Origin: Lysobacter dokdonensis DS-58
Lineage (GTDB): Bacteria; Pseudomonadota; Gammaproteobacteria; Xanthomonadales; Xanthomonadaceae
Assembly: GCF_000770795.1 (NCBI RefSeq)
Contig: NZ_JRKJ01000003.1
Span: 62,001-126,000, forward strand
DNA: 64,000 nucleotides
Direction of reading: 5' to 3'
Below, piece by piece: positions 17,988 to 26,984 of the stretch (its first letter is position 1; each line of letters starts with the position of its first letter). Under the pieces are notes generated by a model. That model was not told the DNA's origin. It searched no databases and worked only from the letters and a program-made list of their open reading frames with translations. The translations under genes and the position numbers were made by a program.

Positions 17988-20657
17988 GCCCAGCGCACGC
18001 GTGAGCGCGTCGGTGCGGTTCGCGATGGCCGGCGGCAGGGCCGCGCGGGGCCACGCCGTCTCGAATCGTTGCAACGACTTGGCCGCCTCCACGCTGTTGC
18101 CGGCGGCCTGCGACATCTCGGCCATGTCCAGCAGCGCCAGCGTGCTGTCGGCCACGTTGAGCATGGACGGCAGGTAATCCAGGCCCATCTCGACGTACGC
18201 ACGGCCGCGGTGCGTCGCGATCCACAGCGCCTGGTCGCGCGCGGTGGCGGTGTCTTTCGCCGCGCGCGCGGCGCGCAGGAGCGCGGCGTGGACCGGGAAG
18301 GTCGCCTCGCCGCGCGTGGCGAGCGGCTTCAGCCGGACGACCGCGAGCGCGGGCTTGCCCGCGAGGCGGTCGCGTTCGGCCAGCAGCACTTCGCGCATGT
18401 CGGTGAGCGGCGGATAGCCGGCGATGCCGGCGCCGTCGACCTGCGCCAACGCACGGTTGAGGACGGTGGCCGAGTCGATGCGCGAGGCGAGATAGCCCAC
18501 GTGCAGCGCGAGCAATTGATCGTAGTTGGCGTAGGCCGCCTGCAGCGCCGGTGCGTTTTCGCGGATGTCGGCCAGGTGCGCGAGCAGGCGGGCTTCCAAC
18601 GCATCGCGTTTGGCGCCTTCGGTGATCGCATCGAGCGCATCGTTGCGCAGGGATGCGGCGCGTCCGGCGACCAGCGGTTCGGCTTTTTCCGCGAGCGTGC
18701 GGGCTTCCTGCGCGGAGGCCACCGCCGTTTTCCAATCGCCGCGGTCGATCGCGAACAGCATGTGGTGGTACGGGCGCGCGACGTCGTCGGTGGCGATGCC
18801 GCTGCCCTTGCGTTGCGCGAGCATCGTATCGACCGTCTTCCACTGCCGCAGCGCGGCGAAGGGATAGAGCTGGTCGTACATGCGCGTGCGGAACGCCGGA
18901 TTGTTGTTCTCGGCGTCCTTGAACGCGCGCTGCGCCTCCTGGTAATGCTCCAGGCCGAGTTGCAGCATGCCCATCAGGTAGATCGCGTGCGCGCGGCGCT
19001 CGTACTGCGGCACCGCCGCGGCTTTCGCCGGCGCGATGCTCGCCGCGAACTGATTCGCGTAGAACAGGCCGCCCTGCGCCAGGCCGAACTGCGCCAGGTG
19101 CGCATCCGGGTAGGTCTCGATCATCTGCCGCCAGCGTTGCAGTTGCAGCTCGACCGGGCCGAACATCGCCAGGTTCGCGTCGAGGATGTATTTCTCGCGG
19201 GCACTGAGGTGGTTGCGCAACGCGCTTGCGCGTTCCACCGCGCGGCGCGAGGCCGGCAAGTCGCCGAACTTGCCGTGCATCTGGCCGATCGCAAGCCATC
19301 CGAGCGCGAAGTCCGGATCCAGTTCCACCGCGCGCGTGTAGAACGCGAGCGCGTCGCGGTCGTTGCCCTTCGCGCGGTTGCGGTTGCCGAGCGCGTAGGC
19401 CTTGAGCGCGTCGAGGTTGGGCGTGCTCACTTCGGGCAGCGGCGCGGAAGTCTGTTCGATCGAGGCCACGGCTTCGCCGAGCTTCTCGCGCAGTTCGGCG
19501 GTCACCTTGTCGATGGATTCCAGCGTCGACTTCGCGCCCACGCCATCGAAGGACTCGGCGTACACCGTCGTTTGCGTGTGCGGATCGATGACCTCGGCGC
19601 TCACGCGCACGCGGCCGCCGACTTCGGCCACCGTCGGCAGGATCACCGCGCGCGCGCCGTCGCGGATCGCGATTTCGCTGGCGGTCGCGCGGTCGAGCGT
19701 GGTCGCCGGCCCGCGCTTCATCAGGGTCAGCGTGTCGCGCACCTTCAGGTCGCTCAGCACGTTGACGTAGCGCGACTGCTCCAGGCTGATGCGGAAGGCC
19801 TGTTCCAGCGATTCGTCGAGCACCGGTTGGCCGGTGAGGTTGCGCAGATCCCCGACGACGACCCAGTCGCGTTCGTTGAACGCGATCGCGGGCGTCGGGC
19901 GCGTGAGGAACCACGCGCCGGTGGCCAGGCCTGCGACGAGGAACAGTTCCGCGGCCAATGCGTTGGGGCGGCGCCACATCGGAATGTCGCGCCACGCCTT
20001 GCCGCCGTTCTGCTTCGGCGCACGCAGCGGTGCGTAGCCCGGTTCGCCGACTTCGAAGATTTCCTGCCCGTCGGGCACGCCCTTGAAACGCCAGCGGCCG
20101 TGCGATTTCCAGATCAGGTGTTCGCTGCGTTCGCCCAGTTCGCGCGCGGCGCGGCGCGCGAGCGGTTCGGCGGTCGCGGACAACAGGATCTGCCCGGGGC
20201 GCGCGAGCGTCATCAGGCGACCGGCGAGCGGCTTGGCGAGGCCTTCGACTTCCAGCGGCTTTGCGCCGGCCTGCACCGCCGCTTCGCTGTTCTGCCACGT
20301 CAGCACTTCGCCGACGTGCAACCCGGCGCGCGCCTGCAGCACGAGCTTGCGGTCGCGCACCTCGGGGCGGTCGCCGAGTTCGCGCAAACCACGCGTGTAA
20401 TCGAGCGCGAACCCCAGGCCGTCGACCGGACGTTCGAACAGCAACAACAAGCCGTCGCTGCGATCGATCAGGCGGCCGCGCCAGCGTTGCTGCAATTCGA
20501 GGACCAGTCGGTCGTGCGCGCGGAACAACTCCGCCGCCGGCGCATCGCCGAGGCGTTCGACGAGCAGCGTCGAGTCGCACAGGTCCGTCAACAGCAGGGT
20601 GCGCACCTGCGGGCTGCTCGCCGGGTCGAAGCCGGCCTGCGCGAAGTCATTCATCAC
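17961..20657 (-). CDS. Cyclase-homology/TPR protein of the peptide modification system
   Basis: An 898-aa membrane protein. Residues 20-165 form a class III nucleotide-cyclase homology domain: the metal aspartates are present in LTDLCDST (D25) and SDG (D68), and RAGLHVGEV is typical. My alignment puts Ile64, Glu136 and Pro143 where active cyclases have Lys, Asp and Asn, while the catalytic Arg147 remains. A membrane helix at about 241-260 follows. The rest has a TolB-N-like segment (VILPTVAEVGGRVRVSAEVI) and long TPR-like helical repeats. It fits the family I know as putative peptide modification system cyclase. The CNB-GGDEF gene lies 21 bp upstream on the same strand. Confidence 0.85.
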   Translation of the reverse strand: MMNDFAQAGFDPASSPQVRTLLLTDLCDSTLLVERLGDAPAAELFRAHDRLVLELQQRWRGRLIDRSDGLLLLFERPVDGLGFALDYTRGLRELGDRPEVRDRKLVLQARAGLHVGEVLTWQNSEAAVQAGAKPLEVEGLAKPLAGRLMTLARPGQILLSATAEPLARRAARELGERSEHLIWKSHGRWRFKGVPDGQEIFEVGEPGYAPLRAPKQNGGKAWRDIPMWRRPNALAAELFLVAGLATGAWFLTRPTPAIAFNERDWVVVGDLRNLTGQPVLDESLEQAFRISLEQSRYVNVLSDLKVRDTLTLMKRGPATTLDRATASEIAIRDGARAVILPTVAEVGGRVRVSAEVIDPHTQTTVYAESFDGVGAKSTLESIDKVTAELREKLGEAVASIEQTSAPLPEVSTPNLDALKAYALGNRNRAKGNDRDALAFYTRAVELDPDFALGWLAIGQMHGKFGDLPASRRAVERASALRNHLSAREKYILDANLAMFGPVELQLQRWRQMIETYPDAHLAQFGLAQGGLFYANQFAASIAPAKAAAVPQYERRAHAIYLMGMLQLGLEHYQEAQRAFKDAENNNPAFRTRMYDQLYPFAALRQWKTVDTMLAQRKGSGIATDDVARPYHHMLFAIDRGDWKTAVASAQEARTLAEKAEPLVAGRAASLRNDALDAITEGAKRDALEARLLAHLADIRENAPALQAAYANYDQLLALHVGYLASRIDSATVLNRALAQVDGAGIAGYPPLTDMREVLLAERDRLAGKPALAVVRLKPLATRGEATFPVHAALLRAARAAKDTATARDQALWIATHRGRAYVEMGLDYLPSMLNVADSTLALLDMAEMSQAAGNSVEAAKSLQRFETAWPRAALPPAIANRTDALTRALGKTKGAGSR

Positions 20658-20678
20658 GATCCTTGCGTCCTTCGCGGC

Positions 20679-21758
20679 CTAGGCCGGCGCGAGTGCGTCG
20701 TCCTGCCATTCCACGCGGTTGCCGCCCAGGCGCTTGGCGCGATAGAGGGCCGCATCGGCCAGGGCATACCAGTCGTCCCATTCGGTGTCGGGGCTGACCA
20801 GGCATGCGCCCACGCTGAGCGTGGCGATCTGCGGCGGCGACGGCTGCATTTCGTGCAATGCATGCGCGGTGGTCGTGATGAACTCGGCCACGCGCATGAC
20901 GTCGTCGCGATGCTCGCCCTTGATCATCAGGCAGAACTCGTCGCCGCCCAGGCGGCAGGCGATGTCGTCGGGGCCAGCGGCCGAGCGCAGGATGTTGGCC
21001 ACGCCCTGCAGCACGCGGTCGCCCACGAGGTGCCCGTGATCGTCGTTGATGTTCTTGAAACGGTCGCAGTCGATCAGCAGCAGGCCGCGGCCCGGCTGTT
21101 CGTCGGTGCGGCGGCGTTGCTGCAGGTGCAGGTGGAAGCCGCGGCGGTTCGCAAGGCCGGTGAGTTCATCCGTTCGGGTGAGCTCCTCGGTCTGCGTGAG
21201 GCGATGCGTGGTCGCGCGCAGCGTGTCGAGTGCGGTCTGCAGGTCGAGGTTGCGGCGGCGCAGGCGGCCGATGAGGCTTTGTTCGTTCAGCACCACGCGC
21301 ATGATGGCGCGGCGCAGGAAGTGGGCGAGCAGGCGCGGGTCGCGCTCGACCAGCGTTTCGAATTCCTGCTGGCGCAATTCGACCAGCATGCCGGGGCTGG
21401 ACACGGTCGCATCCGCGCTGCGTGCGTGATCGCCGATCAGCAGCCCGAGTTCGCCGAAGAACTCACGCGCGCCCAAACGTTTCGCCACCAGGTCGTCGCC
21501 GAAATCCAGATCGACCGAACCCTGCGCGATCACGTACATGGTGGTGCCGAGATCGCCGCGGCGGAACAACTTCTCGCCCGGCTCGACGCGACGCTGCTGC
21601 CCGATCTGCGCGAACAGCGCGTACTCCTCCGCAGTCAACGACGCGGCGGGTTCGAGTATCTCGATGTCGGCTCGGCGCCTCCGCGGCGCGCGGTCGCGAT
21701 TCACACTACGATCCCCCGACGTGACCGGCGGCCGAGGATACCACCTGAAAGAGTTCAT
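20679..21758 (-). CDS. Cyclic-nucleotide-binding diguanylate cyclase
   Basis: Two-domain signalling protein (359 aa from ATG 21758; a GTG at 21704 with GGGGGA upstream would give 341 aa and may be the true start, since the first 18 residues look non-coding). Residues 40-160 form a cNMP-binding domain with EKLFRRGDLGTTMYVI and REFFGELGLLIGDHARSAD, the phosphate-binding cassette region. A linker helix leads to a GGDEF domain (about 185-350) with intact GGDEF. The residue nine before the motif is Gly rather than the Arg of the inhibitory I-site, so product inhibition is probably absent. It likely makes c-di-GMP in response to a bound nucleotide and is co-transcribed with the cyclase-TPR gene. 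Confidence 0.88.
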   Translation of the reverse strand: MNSFRWYPRPPVTSGDRSVNRDRAPRRRRADIEILEPAASLTAEEYALFAQIGQQRRVEPGEKLFRRGDLGTTMYVIAQGSVDLDFGDDLVAKRLGAREFFGELGLLIGDHARSADATVSSPGMLVELRQQEFETLVERDPRLLAHFLRRAIMRVVLNEQSLIGRLRRRNLDLQTALDTLRATTHRLTQTEELTRTDELTGLANRRGFHLHLQQRRRTDEQPGRGLLLIDCDRFKNINDDHGHLVGDRVLQGVANILRSAAGPDDIACRLGGDEFCLMIKGEHRDDVMRVAEFITTTAHALHEMQPSPPQIATLSVGACLVSPDTEWDDWYALADAALYRAKRLGGNRVEWQDDALAPA

Positions 21759-21777
21759 TCTGGAAGGTACGGATTGC

Positions 21778-21796
21778 GGCGGCCCACCCGGCCGCC
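21778..21796. other. Hairpin between aceA and the GGDEF gene
   Basis: A 7-bp perfect stem (GGCGGCC and GGCCGCC) with a 5-base loop sits in the 94-bp gap after aceA. There is no T-run on either side, so it could slow or end aceBA transcription only with Rho, or be incidental in this GC-rich DNA. Confidence 0.3.
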
Positions 21797-21852
21797 GCCA
21801 ACCCCGTTCACCCCGCGACGGTCACTAGCGGGTCAGCTTTTTGTGCGGTCCG

Positions 21853-23160
21853 TCACGCTGCGGCGGCGGGACTCACCGGGTGGAACTGTTCTTCCTCCGT
21901 CGAACCCTTCAGCGCGACGGTCGAGCTCTGCGCGCCCTGGATGGTTTGCGTGACCGCGTCGAAGTAGCCGGTGCCGACCTCACGTTGGTGTTTGACCGCC
22001 GTGAAGCCCTTGTCCGCGGCGGCGAACTCGGCCTGCTGCAACTCGACGAACGCACTCATCTGCCGGCGCGCATAGCCGTGCGCCAGGTTGAACATCGAGT
22101 AGTTCAGGGCATGGAAGCCGGCGAGCGTGATGAACTGGAACTTGTAGCCGTAGGACGCCAGTTCCTTCTGGAATTTCGCGATCGTCGCGTCGTCCAGGTG
22201 CTGCTTCCAGTTGAACGACGGCGAGCAGTTGTAGGCGAGCAGCTTGCCGGGGAATTTCGCATGGATCGCTTCGGCGAAGGCCTTGGCGAAGGCCAGGTCC
22301 GGCTTGCCGGTCTCGCACCACACCAGGTCCGCGTACGGCGCATAGGCCAGGCCGCGCGAGACGGCCTGGTCCAGGCCCTTGCGTGTCTTGTAGAAGCCTT
22401 CGACCGTGCGCTCGCCGGTGACGAAATCGCGATCGTTGTCGTCGACGTCGCTGGTGAGCAGGTCGGCGGCTTCGGCGTCGGTGCGCGCCACGACCAGCGT
22501 GGGCACGCCCAGCACGTCGCTGGCCAGGCGCGCGGCGACGAGCTTTTCCACCGCTTCGCGCGTGGGCACCAGCACCTTGCCGCCCATGTGGCCGCACTTC
22601 TTGACCGAGGCGAGCTGGTCTTCGAAATGCACGGCGGCCGCGCCGGCCTCGATCATCGCTTTCATCAACTCGAAGGCGTTGAGCACACCGCCGAACCCGG
22701 CTTCGGCGTCGGCGACGATGGGCTGCAGGAAGTCGATGGAATCATCGCCTTCGGCGTGGTGGAGCTGGTCGGCGCGCAGCAGCGTGTTGTTGATGCGCTT
22801 GACCACCTGCGGCACGGAGTTGGCCGGATACAGCGACTGGTCGGGATACATCTCGCCGGCGAGGTTCGCGTCCGCGGCGACCTGCCAACCGGAGAGGTAG
22901 ATCGCCTTCAGGCCGGCCTTGACCTGCTGCATCGCCTGGTTGCCGGTGAGCGCGCCGAGCGCGTTGACGAAATCCTCGGTCTGCAGGTAGCGCCACAACT
23001 TCTCGGCGCCGAGCTTGGCGAGCGAGTGTTCGATCGGCACCGTGCCGCGCAGGCGCACGACGTCCTCGGCGGAGTAAGGGCGTTCGACACCTTCCCAGCG
23101 CGGGTTGTTGATCCAGTCAATGCGCAGCTGTTCGGCAGTCGGAAGCGTGTTCGTCTTCAT
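21853..23160 (-). CDS. aceA: Isocitrate lyase
   Basis: Splits isocitrate into glyoxylate and succinate, the first step of the glyoxylate shunt. The 435-aa protein has the active-site signature KKCGHMGGK at 187-195 with the catalytic Cys189, and the length is standard for the bacterial enzyme (E. coli 434). Other conserved blocks include [10 protein letters not shown]-like [11 protein letters not shown]. It lies 30 bp after aceB and both are read leftward, so this is an aceBA operon, allowing growth on acetate or fatty acids. Confidence 0.97.
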   Translation of the reverse strand: MKTNTLPTAEQLRIDWINNPRWEGVERPYSAEDVVRLRGTVPIEHSLAKLGAEKLWRYLQTEDFVNALGALTGNQAMQQVKAGLKAIYLSGWQVAADANLAGEMYPDQSLYPANSVPQVVKRINNTLLRADQLHHAEGDDSIDFLQPIVADAEAGFGGVLNAFELMKAMIEAGAAAVHFEDQLASVKKCGHMGGKVLVPTREAVEKLVAARLASDVLGVPTLVVARTDAEAADLLTSDVDDNDRDFVTGERTVEGFYKTRKGLDQAVSRGLAYAPYADLVWCETGKPDLAFAKAFAEAIHAKFPGKLLAYNCSPSFNWKQHLDDATIAKFQKELASYGYKFQFITLAGFHALNYSMFNLAHGYARRQMSAFVELQQAEFAAADKGFTAVKHQREVGTGYFDAVTQTIQGAQSSTVALKGSTEEEQFHPVSPAAAA

Positions 23161-23190
23161 CGTGGTGCTCCTTGTCGTGTGACCCGACGG

Positions 23191-24822
23191 TCAGTCGATC
23201 CGTGCGTAGGCCGGAAGGGTGAGGAAGTCTTCGAGCGTGTCTGCGTGCGTGAGCGAATCGAGCAGTTCGATCGCTTCGTTGATGCGTTCGCCGCCGGGCA
23301 GCTGCATGCGGTCGGCGAGTTTGCTGGGCAGGCCGATGAGGGCGCGCTCGAGCAGGGTGAAGTCGATGGGCGTGCCGTCGTCGAGGAACACCGGCGGGTC
23401 GCTGTGCAGCCATTGCCAGAGCTGCGAGCGCGAGATCTCGGCGGTGGCCGCGTCTTCCATCAGCCAGTGGATGGGCACGCAGCCGTTGCCGTCGAGCCAG
23501 GCGGCCAGGTAGCGCACGCAGACCTCGACGTTGTTCTCGAAGCCCGCGCGGGTGATCGTGCCGAGGGAGGGCTTCAGCAGCGCTTCGCGCAGTTCCGCGT
23601 CCGATTTCGCGCGCACGTCGTTGCGCAGCACGACCTGCTGGTGCGCGCCGAGCATCCACGTGTCGAACACCTCGCGCGCCAGCGGGATGAGGGCCGGATG
23701 CGCCACCCACGTGCCGTCGTGCCCGGCGCCGACCTCGCGCACCTTGTCGGCGCGCACGCGTTCCATCGCGCGGTGGTTGGCCGATTCGTCGCCGGAGATC
23801 GGAATCTGCGCGGCCATGCCGCCCATCGCATGCGCGCCACGCTTGTGGCAGGTGTGGATCAGCAGTTCGGAGTACGTCTTGAGGAACGGCTGCGTCATCG
23901 TGACCTGTGCGCGTTCGGGCAACACGCGGTCGCGATGGCGGCGGAAGGTCTTGAGGTAGGAAAAGATGTAATCCCAGCGGCCGCAGTTCAGCCCTGCGAT
24001 GCGCGTGCGCAGCGCGTGGAGGATCTCGTCCATCTCGAACACGGCCGGCAGCGTTTCGATGAGCACCGTGACCTTCATCTGTCCATCGGGCAGGCCGAGC
24101 GCGGATTCGATGTGCGACAGCACGTCGTTCCACAGCGCGGCTTCTTCCATCGACTGCAGCTTCGGCAGGTAGAAGTACGGTCCGCGGTCCTTCGCCGCGA
24201 GCGCCCTGGCGTTGTGGAAGGCGAACACGCCGAGGTCGAACAACGAGGCGGACATCGGCACGCCATCGACGCGCACGTGCTTTTCGTCGAGGTGCCAGCC
24301 GCGCGGGCGGACGATCAGCACCGCCTGCTCGCCGAAAGGTTTGAGCACGTAGTGCTTGCTGCCGTCGGGGGCCATCCAGTCGAGCGTGCCGGCCACCGCC
24401 TTGCCCAGCGCGCGCTGGCCGGTGAGCAGGTTGTCCCAGGTGGGCGCGGTCGAATCCTCGAAGTCGGCCATGTAGCAGTTCGCGCCGGAGTTCAGCGCGT
24501 TGATCACCATCTTCGGATCGGTGGGGCCGGTGATCTCGACGCGGCGGTCGAGCAACGCGTTCGGGATTTGCGCGACGCGCCAGTCGCCGGCGCGGATGGG
24601 CGCGGTGTCTTCGCGGAAGTCGGGGAGCGTGCCGGCGTCGAACTGCGCCTGGCGGACGCGGCGGGCCTCGAGGCGTTGCTGGCGACGCGGTTCGAACGTG
24701 CGATGGAGATCGGTGAGGAACGCGAGCGCCGCGGGCGTGAGCAGATGCTCCTGTCCGGGGAGCGCGCGGGTCGTGGCGACCCCGCGGGTGAGGCTGTCCT
24801 GGTCCTGCAGTACTGCCGACAT
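23191..24822 (-). CDS. aceB: Malate synthase A
   Basis: Condenses glyoxylate with acetyl-CoA to malate, the second enzyme of the shunt. The 543-aa product is close to E. coli AceB (533 aa). Recognisable blocks are VEITGPTDPKMVINALNSGA, FEDSTAPTWDN and RIAGLNCGRWDYIFSY, the last carrying active-site residues of the family. It is the first gene of the operon; the promoter should lie in the 107-bp gap shared with the divergent LysR regulator. Confidence 0.97.
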   Translation of the reverse strand: MSAVLQDQDSLTRGVATTRALPGQEHLLTPAALAFLTDLHRTFEPRRQQRLEARRVRQAQFDAGTLPDFREDTAPIRAGDWRVAQIPNALLDRRVEITGPTDPKMVINALNSGANCYMADFEDSTAPTWDNLLTGQRALGKAVAGTLDWMAPDGSKHYVLKPFGEQAVLIVRPRGWHLDEKHVRVDGVPMSASLFDLGVFAFHNARALAAKDRGPYFYLPKLQSMEEAALWNDVLSHIESALGLPDGQMKVTVLIETLPAVFEMDEILHALRTRIAGLNCGRWDYIFSYLKTFRRHRDRVLPERAQVTMTQPFLKTYSELLIHTCHKRGAHAMGGMAAQIPISGDESANHRAMERVRADKVREVGAGHDGTWVAHPALIPLAREVFDTWMLGAHQQVVLRNDVRAKSDAELREALLKPSLGTITRAGFENNVEVCVRYLAAWLDGNGCVPIHWLMEDAATAEISRSQLWQWLHSDPPVFLDDGTPIDFTLLERALIGLPSKLADRMQLPGGERINEAIELLDSLTHADTLEDFLTLPAYARID

Positions 24823-24886
24823 GGTCGAGTCCCGTGCATATGCCTGAGGTCGACCGTACGAGCCGGTACTGTATTGGACAAAACAG

Positions 24887-24918
24887 TTATCGCAATGCTA
24901 TTGATAAGCCTCGCTTAT
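24887..24918. promoter_or_regulatory. LysR-type operator candidates between aceB and its regulator
   Basis: The gap holds two dyads. ATAAGC-CTC-GCTTAT (24904-24918) is a perfect 15-bp palindrome with the T-N11-A form of LysR boxes. TTATC (24887-24891) pairs with GATAA (24903-24907) across 11 bases, around an imperfect ATCGCAATGCTAT dyad. The region is AT-rich for this genome. It probably controls aceBA and the regulator itself. Confidence 0.5.
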
Positions 24919-24929
24919 ATGAAGGCTGG

Positions 24930-25907
24930 ATGATGGCCAAAATGCAGGGCAATCCGCCCGATTCCGAGCCCTCCGCCCCCCGATTCGCCTACAAGGCGGA
25001 TCGTTTGAAGCCGCTTCGCGCCTTCTGCCAGACCGCGCGGCTGGGCTCCGTCTCACGGGCGGCCGAGGCGCTCTACGTGTCGCAGCCGGCGATCACCCTC
25101 CAGTTGCAGGCGCTTGAGCGCGAGCTGGGGGTCAAGCTGTTCGATCGCGTCGGCCGGCGTCTCACGCCGAGCCGCGAAGGCCAGGTCCTCTACGAACTGG
25201 CCAAACCCCTGGTCGAGGGGATCGACGGCCTCGACGCGGTCTTCCACGACAAGGTCCAGGGCCTCGACGCCGGCGAACTCAACGTCGCCGCGGGCTCGTC
25301 GACGATCCTCTATCTGTTGCCCGGCATCGTCGAAGCCTTCCGCCAGCGGCGGTCCGACGTGCGCCTGACCCTGCACAACGTCACCGGCGCGAGCGGGCTC
25401 GACCTGCTCCGCACCGATGCGGTCGACCTCGCCGTCGGGTCGATGCTCGAGGTGCCCGCCGACCTGCGCTACATGCCGGTCTATCGCTTCGAACCGATGC
25501 TGATCATGCCGCCCGACCATCCGCTCGCGCACAAGGCGGACCTGCGGCTCGAAGATCTCTCGCCGTACGGACTCATCCTGCCGCCCAAGCGCCTGACGAC
25601 CTATCGCCTCGTCGACCTGGTGTTCCAGCAGAACCGCGTGCCCTACACCGTCGCGCTGGAAGTCGGCGGCTGGGAAGTCATCAAGCAATACGTCGCGATG
25701 GGCCTGGGGATCAGCATCGTCACCGCGATCTGCCTGACCGAGGCCGATCGCACGCGGCTGGCCGCGCGCTCGCTCGCGCAATACTTCCCCTCGCGCAGCT
25801 ACGGCGTGGTAGTGCGCAAGGGCAAGTTCCTCTCCCCGCAGGCGCGTGCGTTCATTGAATTGATCCAGCCCGACGAATTCGCCCAGGGCGGGCATTCCGA
25901 ACGCTGA
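24930..25907 (+). CDS. LysR-family transcriptional regulator
   Basis: A 325-aa regulator. The N-terminal winged helix-turn-helix is clear (LRAFCQTARLGSVSRAAEAL, then VSQPAITLQLQALERELG at about 37-70), followed by a linker helix and a periplasmic-binding-like effector domain (GELNVAAGSSTILYLLPGIV onward). It starts at the paired ATGs 24930/24933, with AAGG just upstream; an earlier in-frame ATG at 24834 would overlap the promoter region and is unlikely. Being divergent from aceBA it is probably the regulator of the glyoxylate shunt, though the effector is unknown. Confidence 0.9.
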   Translation: MMAKMQGNPPDSEPSAPRFAYKADRLKPLRAFCQTARLGSVSRAAEALYVSQPAITLQLQALERELGVKLFDRVGRRLTPSREGQVLYELAKPLVEGIDGLDAVFHDKVQGLDAGELNVAAGSSTILYLLPGIVEAFRQRRSDVRLTLHNVTGASGLDLLRTDAVDLAVGSMLEVPADLRYMPVYRFEPMLIMPPDHPLAHKADLRLEDLSPYGLILPPKRLTTYRLVDLVFQQNRVPYTVALEVGGWEVIKQYVAMGLGISIVTAICLTEADRTRLAARSLAQYFPSRSYGVVVRKGKFLSPQARAFIELIQPDEFAQGGHSER

Positions 25908-25910
25908 CCG

Positions 25911-26549
25911 CTACGGCGTGCCGTGGTGCTTGCCCTGCCATGGGCGGTACCACGCGCGGATGCGCTGGATGTCGGCGTGCATGTCGTCGGTGAGTTCGAA
26001 CAACGGGCCGATGCCGATGATGCGATCGGGATAGTGGAAATACGCGGGCACCACAGGAACGCCGGCGGCCTTCGCGATCTTCCAGAACCCCGGCTTCCAG
26101 CGTTCGACAGGCTTGCGGGTGCCTTCCGGCGCCAGGCCGAACCAGAACTTCTCGTGCGAGGTGATCAGCGCCGCGGCCTGTTCGACCACGCCCGCGGCCG
26201 CGCTGCGGTCCACCGCGATGACGCCGAGCTTGCGCAGGATCGGGCCCATCGGCCACCAGAAGAGCTGGTGCTTGCCGAGGATGCGGATGTCCAGGCCGAG
26301 CGCGAGCTTTGCCGCGAAGCCCCACACACCGTCCCAGTTCGACGAATGCGGCGCGCCGATCAACACCACGCGCGGCAGGTCGGGGAACGCGCCGACCATC
26401 CGCCATCCGCCGAGCCGCAACAGCGCGCGCCCGACCCAGCGCGCGAACCGATTGGGCTTCACGCGCGGGAGCGAGGGTGGCAACGGCAGCACGTGGCCGG
26501 GCGTGTTGTGGATTTCTGGCGACATTCCCTTGTGTCCCCGCGCCGTCAT
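25911..26549 (-). CDS. 1-acylglycerol-3-phosphate acyltransferase-family protein
   Basis: PlsC-like acyltransferase of 212 aa. The catalytic HxxxxD box is HSSNWD, and the substrate-binding EGTR motif appears as APEGTRKP. It probably acylates a lysophospholipid or related acceptor at the membrane. The ATG at 26549 overlaps the arfB stop in an ATGA tetramer, which argues for coupling; an internal ATG at 26525 gives 204 aa. The stop is 3 bp from the convergent LysR stop. Confidence 0.85.
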   Translation of the reverse strand: MTARGHKGMSPEIHNTPGHVLPLPPSLPRVKPNRFARWVGRALLRLGGWRMVGAFPDLPRVVLIGAPHSSNWDGVWGFAAKLALGLDIRILGKHQLFWWPMGPILRKLGVIAVDRSAAAGVVEQAAALITSHEKFWFGLAPEGTRKPVERWKPGFWKIAKAAGVPVVPAYFHYPDRIIGIGPLFELTDDMHADIQRIRAWYRPWQGKHHGTP

Positions 26550-26971
26550 TCGTCCCAGGTGCGGCGTGCACCACGCGAGGCCTTGATCGTACTGCGCCCG
26601 CGCTTTTCGTCCAGCCGGCGCTTCTTCGCGGCGCGGGACGGCTTGGTGGCGATGCGCTTTTTCGGCGCCTTCAACCCACTGGCGATGAACGCGGCGAGGC
26701 GTTCGCGCGCATCCTCGCGGTTGCGGTCCTGCGTGCGGAAACGCTGCGCGCTCAGGACCAGCACGCCTTCGTCGGTCAGTCGGCGATCGCGCTTGGCGAG
26801 CAGGCGCGCGCGCACGGGCTCCGTCAGCGACGGCGAGTTGGCGATGTCGAAGCGCAGTTCGACCGCGGTGGCGACCTTGTTGACGTTCTGCCCACCGGGC
26901 CCGGACGAACGCACGAAGCGTTCGACGAGTTCCTCGTCGGGCAAGTCGAGTCCGGGAGCGATTTCCAGCAT
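26546..26971 (-). CDS. arfB: Alternative ribosome-rescue factor ArfB (YaeJ)
   Basis: Codon-independent peptidyl-tRNA hydrolase of 141 aa that frees ribosomes stalled on mRNAs lacking a stop codon. It has the release-factor GGQ motif at 26-28 in SSGPGGQNVNK, and a basic C-terminal tail (APKKRIATKPSRAAKKRR) that in the family enters the empty mRNA channel. The start at MLEIAPGLDL matches the family's short N-terminus. Stop overlaps the acyltransferase start. Confidence 0.95.
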   Translation of the reverse strand: MLEIAPGLDLPDEELVERFVRSSGPGGQNVNKVATAVELRFDIANSPSLTEPVRARLLAKRDRRLTDEGVLVLSAQRFRTQDRNREDARERLAAFIASGLKAPKKRIATKPSRAAKKRRLDEKRGRSTIKASRGARRTWDE

Positions 26972-26984
26972 GGGCGCGACTGTA

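Noticed and set aside
18069-21953. A 1294-codon open frame on the plus strand across the cyclase and GGDEF genes
   Set aside because: High GC content leaves few stops in this antisense frame; composition is repetitive and no domain is visible.
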